Shown one piece after another: positions 1-15,039 of a stretch of 32,154 nt of DNA. The translations under genes and the position numbers were made by a program. Source of the DNA: Fonticula-like sp. SCN 57-25 (lineage: Eukaryota > Nucleariida > Rotosphaerida); contig MEDX01000043.1 of the NCBI GenBank assembly GCA_001724245.1, positions 1 to 32,154 of the forward strand, written 5' to 3'. The notes under the pieces are model-generated. The model did not search any database. It saw nothing but the letters and a program-made list of their open reading frames with translations, and was not told the DNA's origin. Position 1 is the stretch's first letter. Each line of letters opens with the position of its first letter.

Positions 1-189
1 ATGCTGATCGACGAGGCGCGCGAGGCGAGCACCGCGCGCTACTACAACTTTGACCTCATCGACCAGTACCTCGACTTTGGCGGCGTCCGCATTGAGGACG
101 TGCTCGTCATCACGGCCAGTGGCCATGAGATGATTAGCTCAACGCCAAAGACGATCGAGGACGTCGAGGCCCTCATGCGCACCGCTTAA
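1..189 (+). CDS. PEPD: Xaa-Pro dipeptidase (prolidase), C-terminal end only
   Basis: This is the last 62 codons of a gene that begins upstream of the window; TAA is at 187-189. The residues around FGGVRIEDVLVIT, followed by ISSTPKTIEDVEALM, match the C-terminus of eukaryotic prolidase, a cytosolic metallopeptidase (pita-bread fold) that splits dipeptides with C-terminal proline or hydroxyproline. In the family the Glu of the RIE motif (residue 32 of this fragment) is one of the dinuclear-metal ligands, and it is present. The first ATG in the fragment is internal, not the true start. No intron is seen in this piece. It converges on NFU1, with 167 bp between the two stops. The assignment rests on one short but highly conserved segment. 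Confidence 0.85.
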   Translation: MLIDEAREASTARYYNFDLIDQYLDFGGVRIEDVLVITASGHEMISSTPKTIEDVEALMRTA

Positions 190-277
190 AGGCCGACAGC
201 AAGCCTGTCGTGCCAATCAAGTGCGACGATGCCCGTGATAGATATAGTGTGAATCGAGTTCACTGTCAGTATTGCAT

Positions 278-286
278 TTTATTAAA
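278..286. terminator. Overlapping candidate poly(A) signals for PEPD (+) and NFU1 (-)
   Basis: An AATAAA hexamer reads on the minus strand at 283-278, 74 nt beyond the NFU1 stop. An ATTAAA variant reads on the plus strand at 281-286, about 90 nt beyond the PEPD stop. The two overlap by 3 bp in an AT-rich patch between converging genes. This is motif evidence only; use of either signal is inferred. Confidence 0.4.
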
Positions 287-356
287 TACCACAACGTAAA
301 ACTTGCTGATGCTACAACATCGCCTCTCTTAATCACGCTCCTGTCGAATCTATCAT

Positions 357-1217
357 CTACACGCTACCCACAAAGCGACGCTCCATCTTGTCCAGCTCCT
401 TCTTTGACACCTCGTCAACCTCGTCAATGTACTGCTCAACCGACTTGACCTCGGGCACATAGTGCATGAGCATGTTCTCAATGCCGGCCTTGAGCGTCAG
501 CATCGACGATGGGCACGACGAGCACGAGCCCTGGAGCTTGAGCATGACGACGCCGTCGATGAATGACTTGAACTCGATGTCGCCGCCGTCTTCCTGAACG
601 GTCTGCGGCACAAACAAACGCGTAAGCAACACACGACTCGTGATATTAAAAGAAAAGAGACGGGCGTACAGGGCGAATGCGCGTGTTGAGCAGCTCCTTG
701 ATCTCTGCAACGACTTCATCATCGTCGAGCGCATCCTCATCTTCCGCGGGCTGCCAGAAACATGAGCAAACAGAAAATCAAAAGGGCTGTTGAAAGGCGT
801 ACGGCGTTCACGAGTACGGGCTGATTGGTAGAGAAATAGTCCATGATAATTGAGTAAATGTCGGGCTTCATGAGCTGCCACTCATCCTCCTGGCCCTTGG
901 TGACGGTGATGAAATCCGATCCAAAGAAAACGCCCTTTACGCCATCCACGCGGAAGAGCTTCTTGGCGAGCGGAGAAATGTGCGTCGATTCCATGTCGCT
1001 AAAGTCCTTGGTTCCAGACTCCAGCACCGTTTGGCCGGGCTTGAACTTTAGCGAGGAGGGGTTGGGTGTCGACTCGGTCTGGATAAACATGCCGCGCACG
1101 CCGCGGAAGACTTTGGGCAGTGATGTAAGGTTAGCGCTCAACACAATGATACATTGAAGGAATATGTGCCGTACGGAGAGCGGTGCGGGCCCGCTGGTGC
1201 AATACACGAGACAGCAT
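357..1217 (-). CDS. NFU1: NFU1 iron-sulfur cluster scaffold, mitochondrial
   Basis: Four exons: 1217-1175, 1110-803, 750-670 and 602-357, with introns of 64, 52 and 67 nt, each starting GTACG. The joined product is 225 residues. Exon 1 gives an Arg-rich N-terminus ([15 protein letters not shown]), typical of a mitochondrial import signal. The Nfu N domain follows, from [18 protein letters not shown] to the stretch ending in [13 protein letters not shown]. The C-terminal NifU-like domain begins near [23 protein letters not shown] and carries the cluster-binding CSSC at about residues 171-174. NFU1 passes 4Fe-4S clusters to lipoate synthase and respiratory enzymes in the matrix. The 27-codon exon 2 fits the frame exactly and restores a conserved block. 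The length is close to human NFU1 (254), and no key residue is missing. Confidence 0.95.
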
Positions 1218-1475
1218 GGTCAAGGCAGAGGAGCGGCTGACGGATCACGAGCGCTGCCCCAGGACACGTCCACGTGATCGCCAAGGTGAGCGGGATTCTG
1301 AACACGTGTGATGTGATTGGTCCCCATTTTTGGCGGGAACCGCGGGGGACTAAACAAGAGATTCAGGTGGAATGCACAAAACTATATTATGAAAAGTACT
1401 GGGATGAATAGGTAGTATACAAAAAGGACATTAAATATAAATATAATAAATGTACAACTAAGGCTCGGCCTCTTA
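1218..1475 (-). promoter_or_regulatory. Intergenic region between USP 3' end and NFU1 start, probable NFU1 promoter
   Basis: The 258-bp gap holds two CACGTG palindromes (1271-1276 and 1303-1308) and a CCAAT pentamer in minus orientation (1320-1316), about 100 nt upstream of the NFU1 ATG. These resemble binding sites for bHLH and NF-Y type factors, though which factors exist here is unknown. The part next to the deubiquitinase stop (about 1380-1470) is AT-rich and probably 3' UTR of that gene. No gene is visible. Confidence 0.4.
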
Positions 1476-4400
1476 CTACCCGAGTCCGATCAGCTGGTCT
1501 ATCCTCCGCCTGTCCCAGCCCGCCAGCTTGAACGCCTCTGCGGTGCGATCCTTGTTGGACTGCAGGGCCGTCAGCACCATCTGGCGCTCCTGAGCAAACT
1601 TGGCCACCCATCGAATTGTCCGCTCAATCACAGGCTTTGCCATTGCGCTGCAAAAAAGGTTAGCACAGCCAAAGGGAAAGCGGCGCGTGTCGTACGTGTC
1701 GTGGACGGCCCCGCACATCTCGCCGATGACAAAACCCGTGCGCCACGGCTGGTGCGCGTCCTCAAGCTCCAAAAGCGCCGCCAAGATGCTATGGGGTGGT
1801 CAGAGGGGCGGCATGGATAACAAGGCCAGCATACCTGAGGTGGTTCTCGACCAACTCGGCGGTCTTTAGGTAGTCGATGCACTGGTTCACTATGCGCTTG
1901 GTTACGGGCGCCGACTGCCAGGCCCAGTACTCGACGAGCGTCGTGGCGTCGAGCAGGTACGTGCCGTCAGCGATGAGGACGTGCAAGAAAGAGCGATCAA
2001 AGAGACGCCGCTCCTCGTCCTGCGGCAGGACAAACTGTCCGCTCGGGATCGCGTGCGGCGAATGATTCGTGTCCACCTGGCCCGGCGGCTTGCAAGAGCG
2101 AACCAAAAGCCCCAGGACGTCCAGCAGCGGCTGAAGCTCGCGCGACGTGCTGATCCAACTTACAGGTAAGCCTTGGCCGGTGGCGGCGTCCGCCGGAGAC
2201 CGCTGTACGACAACAGAGCGCAGCGCGCTGCGGCGCTCCTCGGCAAGGAAGTAGTCCACAAGAAGGCCAACGGCGCGCTTGGACAGCAGACGGTCGCGCT
2301 GGAAAGGAACGGTCAGCGACCCGGTGCCCACGAAAGCGCCCATGCGCGTACCTCAGAGGCGCCGAGCATGCAAATGTCGCGCAGAACCACAAACACCTCC
2401 TCGCCGCCCTTGGCAAGCGACGGCGCCGACAGCTCGGGGATCTATAGACGGCAGCGTGAGCACGGTGCTACCAAAAATACCGCTCAATCCGTTCGTACCA
2501 TGTCACAAATGAGCGTATAGAATGCGTCGAGCGAGTCGATAACAGCGCGTGTCGCCGGTGAGACCTGTCGATCAATGTTAGCACGCATATTCACGAGGCG
2601 AAAGCTGTCGTACGGGGGACATGCCGTCGTCGTCATCAAACGAATGGTCTTGGTCCACGTCATCCTGCGGCGCATAGGAGCGCACGTTGCGCCGCTTGGG
2701 CGGTGGCCGCTCAGGCATCGTAAGACCGTCACCTTCGCTAACATCGCCCGAGGTGCTGCCGTCCGTCTCCATTCCCAGGAACACCGGCATCCGGTGCGGG
2801 TGCAGCGTCGCCGTGAGGGTGCACAGCACGTCGCGGAAAAGCTTTGTAAAGCGGCGGCGCACATGGCGATCGGGGCATGAAACCAGGACGGCCTTGGCAA
2901 ACGCCGGTGCTTCTTGGACGAACCAGAGGGACTCGTCGACGCGGCCGCGGTACGCAGTGCGCAGGAAGCGAGTCCAGTCGCCGAGCGAGTAGCGATCTTG
3001 CTCGCGCGCGCGAATAACCACCTCGATGACGAAGCGCGTGGCGCACTTGATGAGCAGAGGCGATAGGTGATCCACAGGTTCTGTAGAATGCACTAGGTAA
3101 GAATACAACGACGTTCAAAGAAAAAGAGCGGGCGCACCAAGAGTGTCCGACACCGTCGGCTGCGTTGCTGTTTGCATGACCTCCCACACAAAGTTAAAGT
3201 ACTCTTGAGAGAATACCTGGCGGGTGCGAAGGACGGCGCGGTTCGTGTCCCACACGCTCTTGATGATCTCGGGGCGGATGTCAGCCTCGGACACCTCTGT
3301 GCGGGTCGGAGCGCTCTCGGACCGAGCGTAAAACAGCATGTACGCATTGTTGTTCTTTGCCCGGACGCTTGAGCTTCCCGGAACAGGTGGCTTCTTGTTG
3401 GACAATGAAGAGGAAGAGCCGGCGGTCTGCGCCGAGGACGCCGCCGCATACGACGACCCTGTCGAATCGGAGCGCTGGAGGGAGCCGGTTGAATGCTTGC
3501 CTCCAAAGCACTGGTCGTCCAGGGCGGCAATATCGAATGGGCGCACGCGAGCATCATTGAACATGTACCAGTTGGCCTTGTCGGCGGGCGAATTTCCATC
3601 CTTGATGATGGAATAGTAGTGCCCAGAGTCGGCCGTGCCCTCGTGCACCAGAACGCCCACGAGGTCATACCAGCAATCCTCCTCGGCCAACCCGGACGCC
3701 GAGTCAGACACCTTCTCCTGCTCATCGTACGCTTGCTTCGTGTACGGGAACACGTTTAGGCGAAGCGGGAACTCGCAGCGGTCATTCAGCTTGACGTTCT
3801 TGCGCAGCTCAAAGTCAAACTCAAACCGCTTGAGATGGACAGCGAGCACAGAGGGAAGCTTGCTGATGCACACGCGGCGCGTCGCAGTCACGCGCTCGTC
3901 GCAGATTCCGCAGTGGAACTTGTTCGCGCCGTCCATAAGCTCGCCGCTGGCAAAGAACTGCAAGCTGTCAGTTAAGGAGCCGAGGTTCTTGACGTCGACG
4001 CTGAGCGTAATGAACGGCTCCTCGCGCGAGGACCTGTGCGGGCAGTCCTGGCAGATAATATGGTTGGAAACCGCGCCGCCAAACACGTCCTCGAGGAGCT
4101 TTGCCTGCTCCGTGTCCTTGAGAGCAACGTCAATCTTGTCGAGGAACTGGTTGCAAAATTCCTGCACGTCCATCTGGACCATGAGATTAACGCGCTGACC
4201 TTGATAGTCCCGCAGAGAACCGCAAAAATTGCCCATGTTGAAAGCGCCGCCCTGCCCATAGTGCAGGTGCGCAAACAAAACCTGTAGCTCGTACAGCAGA
4301 GCGCTGTTCGGGTCGGTGCTGTCTTCCTCCGCGGGGACCGGCGTCGAACGAACTGAGAGAACGCCGTCGCGGAACCTGGGAAGCGCGTACAGCGATTGAA

Positions 4401-7400
4401 GCAGCGCGTTGATGTAGCACGTGTTGCCCATGTTCATCAACCCCCGCAGGCCGTGTGGCGCGTCCTCACTAGGACAGGATGAGCAACTTTAAAAAACGAC
4501 AAGGGAAAAACGTACCGTGGCGGGCTCACGTTCCAAGCCGAGCTCACCTCGAGATCGGCCAACTGCTTATCAATGAGCGCAGCGACTTCTTGCACGTTCG
4601 CAGGCTCGCCGCGCACAAGCTCCTCGAGAAGCTGGAGTGCGGCTTGCCGCGCGCCGGCCGACTTGCAGAGCGGCAGCGCATTCACGCCCCTCTTTCTTCC
4701 GGACGGGATCTCAAACAGGCAGCGCCCAAAGAGCTCCTGCAGAAGGCCCCATTCCGAGGCGCAGGCAAAAGTCTTAAGATGCGGGAACGAGCTGAATACC
4801 GCCACAAGAAGCTGCAGCAGGCCGATAAGACCGCCGTCCTCGTAGCCCGAGCGGACGTCCTCGACGGTCTCGCGCAGTGGCCAGTTTTTGAGCATGGGAA
4901 TAAGGATAGCGGCGATGCTTTCGAGGGCACCTTCCGGCAGCAGCGGCGAGCCGCGCATTTCCGCACCGTACGACCCAATCAGGCGCGTGACAAGCTTAAA
5001 ATACTGGACCACTTGGCTGTCCATTGCATGCACGGTGGGCAGCACCGCGAGTAAAAGGCGCATGATCTCCTCCACGCCCCGACCGCCGTGCGCCCGTGCG
5101 CCCTGATCAAAAAGGAACTTGCACAGTGCACCAAACGCCAGCGCCGCCTCCTCGCGCACGCTCGGCTCGCTCGTTCGCAGCACAAGCAGCAGCAGGAATT
5201 CTCCGAACGAGGAATCGAACCGAATGAACTCGATGTACGACCCGCAAATGGCCATGTAGAGATGCAGCCCATGCTTGACCGCGTTCAGGTCGTCTTCGCC
5301 GAGGATCGTGGCGTCAGACAAGGCGACGCTGCTGAGGAGCGACGAAACCGACCACCACAGATCGACCGCATATAGCTTCCCTTCCGCCTTTTTAATCTGG
5401 GAAGGCGGCGGCGCTTCGGCGGCGGCGAATGTGCCTAGCCGGATGGTGGGAATCGCCGAAGCATTGTCAATGACTGTCAGGGACGGCGGTAGCTTTAGGC
5501 AGTTGAACGCCAGCGGGATGACGGAATGAAGCGCGGCAGCAACGGCACTCGACGACACGCTCGCGGGCAATGCTCCGTACGAGTTGTCGACCACAAGAGC
5601 GTCGAGGGCTTCCAGAAGAAGAGACACGCAGGCGATGGCGCCAGTTTCAGGCCGAGCGATCTAGAGTTGCTGCATCAGTACATGAAAAAGGCGCGCGAAC
5701 AGAACGACATACCTTGAACAGCAGCTCTTCGGTCAGCCCGCGAAGGACATTCAGCAGATACGCCGCGCCGCCAAGCTCGACAAAGGCAGAACGCCAAACA
5801 GCGGCTCCGTCCCCGCCAATTGTGGTGTTGCCCGCTGTCGTGTCCTCGCGGCACAGATAGTTGACGATCTGCAGGCCATAAGCGAACCGGAACAGGTTGG
5901 TGGAATCCAGGAGGGTCGACCAGTCGACGGCCTTGGCGTCGGGCTTGGTGGCGTCCTTGAAGCGCTGCACCATGGCCATGTTGAGCGGGAGAAGGCGAAG
6001 TAACAACCACGTGCGGTGCGCAATGGTGTCTGAAACGGCAAAGAGGCCAAAAAGGCGATCAAAGTGCGTCTGGCTGTTCAACAGCACACTTCCCTTGCCC
6101 AGCTCCTCCTGCAGCCCGAGATCGACAACACCCGACGGCGCCTTGCGACCGCTTCCTTCGGTCATTGTCGACGATGTCGTGCCCATCGGGGTCGTGGACG
6201 AAGCAGTGCGCTCGACCAATCCAGATACGGAACCGGATTGCGAAATAGAAACAGATTTCTCGGTGAGAAGCGAACTGGCGCGCCCTAATCCAATGGCCTG
6301 CAGCTGCTGCTGCATCGCCTCCAGCCACTCTGGAAAGGGGACAAGCAGTCAGCCAAATAAAACACACACACACAATAGGCCATACCCGAATCCAATTGAT
6401 TCCGCGGCTTGCGCGCAGTGGCCGCTGCACTCGGGGTGTTACCATCGAGCATGAGCTCTGGGTCGTCGTCGTCAATGATATGTGCGAATATCCGTTGGTT
6501 GTCGGCGAGACCCATCGATGCCAGCGTGTCGTCGCCGTCGATAAACTCAATTCCACCCGAAATGATCTGAAACAAAAGTGTGAGACATAATTGGAGCCGC
6601 CAGAGAGTGCGGACCTTGACTTCAACGCCATCTCGCAAGCGACGAATGGAATACGGCTCCTCTTGGCGATCCGCGCTGCGCGAACGCGGGCGAGGGCCCG
6701 TCGTTACCAAAGGCGCCACCGGCGTCTTGATCAGTTCGTCCTGAACGCGCTCCAAAACAGCATTCTTCATAGCCCGGATTGTATCGCTAGGTTGCATAAT
6801 GATGGTCAACGGCATGTTGGGCTCCCCGCGTTGAACGACGACGACTGAGAGCGACAGTGCCTTATCCTACATCCTGTGTCAGCAACCACCAAACATTAAT
6901 GCGGCCAAAGCACCTTTGGTTGATCGCGGGACATGATGCTAGAAATGCTCAGCTTGCCTATGGAGCTAACAAAGCTGCCCGACTTGGACCGCTTGTGTTC
7001 GCCGCCCTCCTTGCGCTTCCGCTGCACTGGACCAAAGGCGGCGACCGAAGAGTTTTGCAGCTGCTCGACAAAGATGCGGAGAAGCACGAGGCAGCGCTCC
7101 ACGATACGCGCGTTTGTACCTATGCCACGTATGAGAACATTGCGACGCTGCAGCAAACAAAACGTACCTTCGGGGATGGCGCGCTCGGCAACGGCCTTTG
7201 AGATGCGCTCGGTGCATGACAGCAGAAACTGCTCGCGAACCTTGAGCCGACTCTTCCGCTTCAAGGCACTCGTGTGATCCACCATGTCCACAAGGGTGGC
7301 CGTGGCGAGGTTGGCGACACTCGAGTTTACGACGCGGAGGGCCACTTCCCACAGATACTCGACCCCGATCAAGTCGGATGAGGTGATTACATCAAAGGAC

Positions 7401-10400
7401 TTGAAGCGGCGCCAGGTCGTCTCGCTCGTCAGAGCCTGCTGCTCTTTGCCATCGGGCGCAGCCATCATCGAAACGAGGATGGCGAGGTCGTTCCCGTGAA
7501 GAGCGAGGCGCTTTTCATGCGCATTGAGGTTGAAAAAGCACGTCTCAAACACCGCATAGGCGCTCAGCGTCAGTGACTCTGGGTCGAGCACGCAGACGCG
7601 CGACACAAAGAGCTGCTCGACCGCGTCGTCGGCAAAAATGGGGAAAACCTGACTATCGGCCCCGTCGTTGATTTGCTTGATCAGCCACGTGAAAAAGGCG
7701 TCAACTTGGGCAGTCGGGCTCTTTGGCTGCACGAACGTGTCCCATAGTCTTTCAACCATGTGAGCAAAACAAAAAATACTCTCGAATACAATGCGTACAG
7801 TTCTAGCTGCTGCCGGGATAGCGCCAGGGTCGATGCACGCAGGGCATACGACAAAAACTGAAGCACCTCCGACTGGCGCAGCTGCCCCTCCGAGGGCGCG
7901 CCCGCCCGGACTGTCTGCTGAAGCGTCCCGCTATGATCCAACATTAGTCATTGGGGGAGGGGGAAGAGCGAGCCATACCGCTTAGAGCTCTCGTCCATAG
8001 CGGTGAACAGCTTTGAAAGCAACTGATGCTGCGCCTCGAGGCCTTCGATGACAGAACTGCGAGATTCCTAAACGCGGGGTGAGCAACCATCGCGCGCCGA
8101 ACACTCACGTACCTTGCGCCACGCTTTCTTTTCGGGAAAAGTATCGATAATTTTCGCCAGTAAATCGAGAGCTGCGCCGGGTGACACCTGCTTGCTAATG
8201 TTGTCAACGCAGCGCACGCAAAACGGAACGCGCTCCTGCTGAAATTCGGTCGCCTCAAAAAGCTACAGCAAACCATGGTTAGATGGCGCGAGTCGGGAAG
8301 AGTATGGGCGCACCTTGATCAAAGATGACACTGCAATTGGTCGCAGCGTCGGCTTTAGAGCAGATGTCGTTTGGATGAGGCGCCACAAGATCGGCACGCC
8401 AAAGCCAGCATGAGCGCGCGCTTTCTTGTTCATGGGGCTGATTTTGGTCGCAACGAGAGTCAGGTGCGAAATCAGCTGCAACGTGGGCTCGTCAAAGGCA
8501 GACTCGGGGATCTGCTCAATCTGGAACAAAATTATCAGCAGCTTACTCGCAGTCAGTGATCTGGTACCTTTTCCACGATGAGACTCACCAGCTCGGACGT
8601 GCTGGCGGCGATAGACGCCATCTGGAGCAACAGGTCAAAAATGGCCGCTTTGAATGAGCCCTGCGCCATATGGGCCAATCCCCAGAGATGCTCAAGGTCC
8701 TGGCGCGAGAATTCATCCTGCTCGGCCATGACAAGGAACAGCTCCGATGCGCTCTTGATGACTTCGATGTGCGCGTTTGCATCCGACAAGAGCCCTGTAA
8801 AGTTGATGTCGTGCAGCCACCTCATAAAGAATTTGACATCGATCGACACAGGTACCTGGTGCAGCCGCGTGAGATTCATTCAATATCAGGGAAAGCAAAC
8901 GCACCAGCTCTTTCGGAGACTTGTACATGGAAAAGGGCAGAATATGCACGGACTTTACTTGACCGCTGGAAACCCGTTAGGCGCCATGTATGAAACACTG
9001 CAATATGCGTACGGGGCATCAACGACGATTTGCTTGAGGATCTTGACCAGCAGAGATACAACAAAAAGACGGCGATCAAGCGTTTGGGCCAAAAGCCCCT
9101 TGTGTGCAAGCCGCATTGAAAACACCAGGTCTCGTTGCTCGACTTCGTCCTTTGATAGTACGCGCGCGACCAAGTTCTCAAGATGCCAGGAAAGCTCGGG
9201 AATGTTTGTAGTGCTCTCCTTTTTAAGCTCCTTTTCCGGTAGCCTACGCACGCGATGTTAGTACCAGACGCCAAATGCGACGCGGCGCAGCGTACGATAG
9301 CATGATCTCGTAGCTCAAATCCTGCAATTCGACGGCAAACCGCTGCAGAAAGCTCAGTGTAAAGTACGGCTGCAGACGCAGGAATGGCGACAGCATCAGC
9401 CTCAAGCTTCGCAAATCCTGGATTCCAACCACTGGCCGTAAATCGCCTGACGCCCGCTCGTCGGCGAGTCCCTCGGTAAACCGCAGAGTGGATGTGGATC
9501 CACCAGCAAGGATCCCCGACACCACGGGAGACGGCAACTGACCGACGAAAAACCGAAACTTGGCCAAAAGCACGTCAAAGCCCCCGCGGGCGCCAAAGTA
9601 GTCCACGTTGATCAGGTAATACACCGACGTCTCCTGGTCGTCCGGTGGTAAGCGAGCAAAGACCGCCGACGTGCGTGATTCCGTTGTGCCGTCGTTCTGC
9701 GTCGAGCTGCTGTCCGGCTGGTCGTGGTCCTCGTAAAAGAATGGCCGCAGCTGATCCTCCATGGGGTTGCGAATGAAAAATCCTCGCGAGTGATTACTCA
9801 GGATTAAAGACAAAACCTCAAGCGCATGCTGGGGAAGCGGCCGCCCTTTTAGGCGATGAATAATGAAATCCATCGTCCTTTGGAAAAATTGGTTCAAGCG
9901 AGCTGGGTTCGGAGCATCCGTCAGCATCACCTATGAAACGAAAGGGAGGCCGTGGAAACCGCGCACCCTTTAGCTTTGGCTCGATATCCGCCCTGCCCTG
10001 CAAAACATTCACATATTGGGGAAGAGCATGGACAAAAAACGCGGCAGCCGGGCCGTCAACGCGCTCGGGGTTGCTCGCGCTGAGCACCTCCTGAATATGG
10101 CCCTCGATGCACTACGCAGCGCTTCGTCAGCAACTCTCGGTGGTACCAACCCGGCCGTAGTGCGTACCACAACATATGGCGTGGGGTCCTCTGTCTCCTG
10201 GAGCGCCTGGTTGAGCAGCCCGCAGTGTCGTGGGACCTCGTTCATGGTCATCTGAAGGAGCGGGGTGGTCATCGACAGCGCAGCAAGCTTGCTTGAGCTG
10301 CTCGGGAGTGCTTGGGCTCCGCCTTCACTGCCGCCCCCTTGAGGCGGCAGCGGTGGTGTTCCTCCGTCCATGGCTACGGCGGTGGCAGCACCACCACCGT

Positions 10401-10419
10401 TGCCCTGCGCGTCCTCCAT
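1476..10419 (-). CDS. Giant ubiquitin carboxyl-terminal hydrolase, USP9X/USP24/USP34 type
   Basis: A deubiquitinating cysteine protease of 2612 residues in 23 exons: 10419-10168, 10111-9967, 9902-9296, 9243-9013, 8965-8905, 8855-8568, 8520-8314, 8262-8113, 8067-7979, 7930-7799, 7748-7168, 7119-6914, 6866-6615, 6566-6386, 6329-5713, 5660-4516, 4468-3138, 3092-2614, 2564-2499, 2441-2352, 2298-1835, 1788-1696, 1647-1476. The 22 introns are 45-64 nt and all phases close. Residues 1-1000 are helical-repeat-like, and a ubiquitin-like domain lies near 1001-1110. The USP domain spans about 1724-2110: Cys box GLMNMGNTCY (Cys about 1732), two CxxC zinc pairs (CQDC, CGIC), His box GTADSGHYYS (His about 1998) and WYMFND. 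Size and domain order match the USP9X/24/34 clade, and the USP core resembles USP34 and USP24 most. The N-terminus (MEDAQGNGGG) is the first ATG of an open frame and is less certain. Targets cannot be read from the sequence. Confidence 0.93.
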
Positions 10420-10533
10420 CGTGCGCTCCCCGCGGCGAGCACCACAACAAAATGCGCGGGTAATGGAGCAATCTGCCCCAGATTCTGGCCCTATTGTTTG
10501 CGTCTCTTCGGTCGTGCACGTCAGCAAACGACG
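10420..10533. promoter_or_regulatory. Short divergent promoter region between USP and nucleoredoxin-like gene
   Basis: Only 114 bp separate the two opposing ATGs, so both promoters and both 5' UTRs must fit here or extend into the neighbouring coding sequence. I see no CCAAT, CACGTG or TATA-like element in it. Confidence 0.4.
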
Positions 10534-11146
10534 ATGAGTGGCGACTGCAGCGACGGATCGTGCAGCATTGCGCACGGCCACGGTGCGTTGGCGTCAAAGG
10601 CGTCGAATGGCGAGGTGTCAATGAACAGCCTTCCACAATGGATGCGCGAATTCAACGTTCAGCGGCTCGTTGACTCTACTGGCAAGCCGCTTGAAGTATT
10701 GCCATCGACCCCGCTGATCGGCCTCTACTTTTCCGCCGCCTGGTGTCCGCCGTGCCAAGCGTACTCTCCGTTCTTAAGCGACTTTGCGAGTAAACACTCG
10801 GCAGATCTTTCCGTTGTCTTTGTGTCACAGGACAATAGCGAGGCTGAAATGTTGCGGTTCATCGCCGGAAAGTCGTTCTCGGCCATTCCTTTCAACCACC
10901 CGGCGCGCTCCTTGGTTCGTTTGTGTTTCGCTCAGTGTGTTTCCTGACGTGTGTTTCTTATTCTTTTAGCTTGGGAAAAAGTTCAACATTATGGCCATTC
11001 CGTCGCTGATTATCGTCGATGCCGCGGGGAATCTTGTCACCTCGTGGGGCCGCAGTGCCACGACAAAGAACCCGGAGAATTGCGTGGCAGAATGGAAGAC
11101 GGGCTCGCACGGTGTATCGTGGTTGCAGCTTTTGAAATTTTGGTAA
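10534..11146 (+). CDS. Nucleoredoxin/tryparedoxin-like thioredoxin-fold protein
   Basis: Two exons, 10534-10914 and 10970-11146, with a 55-nt intron (donor GTTCG); product 185 residues. The active site WCPPC (residues 70-74) sits in FSAAWCPPCQAYSPFL, and the cis-proline loop MAIPSLIIVD (Pro about 138) follows after the intron. WCPPC with a downstream VVFVSQDNSE segment is the hallmark of the nucleoredoxin/tryparedoxin branch of thiol-disulfide oxidoreductases. The leading 30 residues are Cys/Gly/Ser/His-rich (MSGDCSDGSCSIAHGHG) and not conserved, so translation could instead begin at the Met at 10621. There is no signal peptide, so it is probably cytosolic. It converges on the CH-LIM gene with 145 bp between stops. 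The physiological substrate is unknown. Confidence 0.88.
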
Positions 11147-11291
11147 AGTCGCGAATGAATTTTTAGCAAGTAGGAACCATGTTATTGAATATTGGGAAAG
11201 GGGTAATAGTATGTGGTATAAAATGCGGTTTAACAACATTGACCAAAGCATTGCTTGCTCTCGCTGACAGCTCCACGCTTGTTGAATCATT

Positions 11292-14721
<3,430 letters not shown>

Positions 14722-15039
14722 AAAGATCTATTGCATACCAATAGCAGACACTTGCCAACACCGCTAAGGGACGTCAATGAGGGGAGGGTGTCAGGGGTAC
14801 GGCGCTCAACACACAAAGGATCGCGTGCGGCTTGCAGGCAGCTTGTAAGTTTCAACTTGCAAAAACAGAAGGGACCAAAAAGGAACGCCAAAATAGCCAA
14901 TCAGATGCGAGTCAACAAATTCCTCCTACAACCTGCAACAGCCTTGTGGGCAAGCTCACCACAGCCCATACAAACGTTGCTCACCGGCGACATCTCATTG
15001 GTCCATTGGTGCAACCCTGTCGATGCAACTCTCGCTGCC
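14722..15039. promoter_or_regulatory. Divergent intergenic region between CH-LIM and MFS transporter genes
   Basis: At 318 bp this is the longest gap in the window. It holds four CCAAT-type pentamers: CCAAT on plus at 14738-14742 and 14897-14901, and ATTGG (CCAAT on minus) at 14997-15001 and 15005-15009. A CRE-like ACGTCA lies at 14771-14776. No gene or RNA is recognised. A bidirectional promoter is the simplest reading. Confidence 0.45.

Noticed and set aside
858-1157. 99-codon plus-strand frame opposite NFU1 exon 2
   Set aside because: Antisense shadow of a strongly conserved exon; no recognisable protein.
2131-2163. Possible 33-nt in-frame intron with GTAAGT donor in the deubiquitinase gene (minus strand)
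   Set aside because: The coding frame is continuous through it, it is shorter than every other intron here (43-74 nt), and the peptide ISTSRELQPLLDVLGLL across its end looks like real helix.
9903-10012. Alternative donor GTGAAT at 10012 with acceptor CATAG for intron 2 of the deubiquitinase
   Set aside because: It also keeps frame, but the GTGCGC donor at 9966 with the acceptor at 9903 gives a 64-nt intron with a CTGAC branch-like site and matches the local consensus. The choice changes only a short segment.
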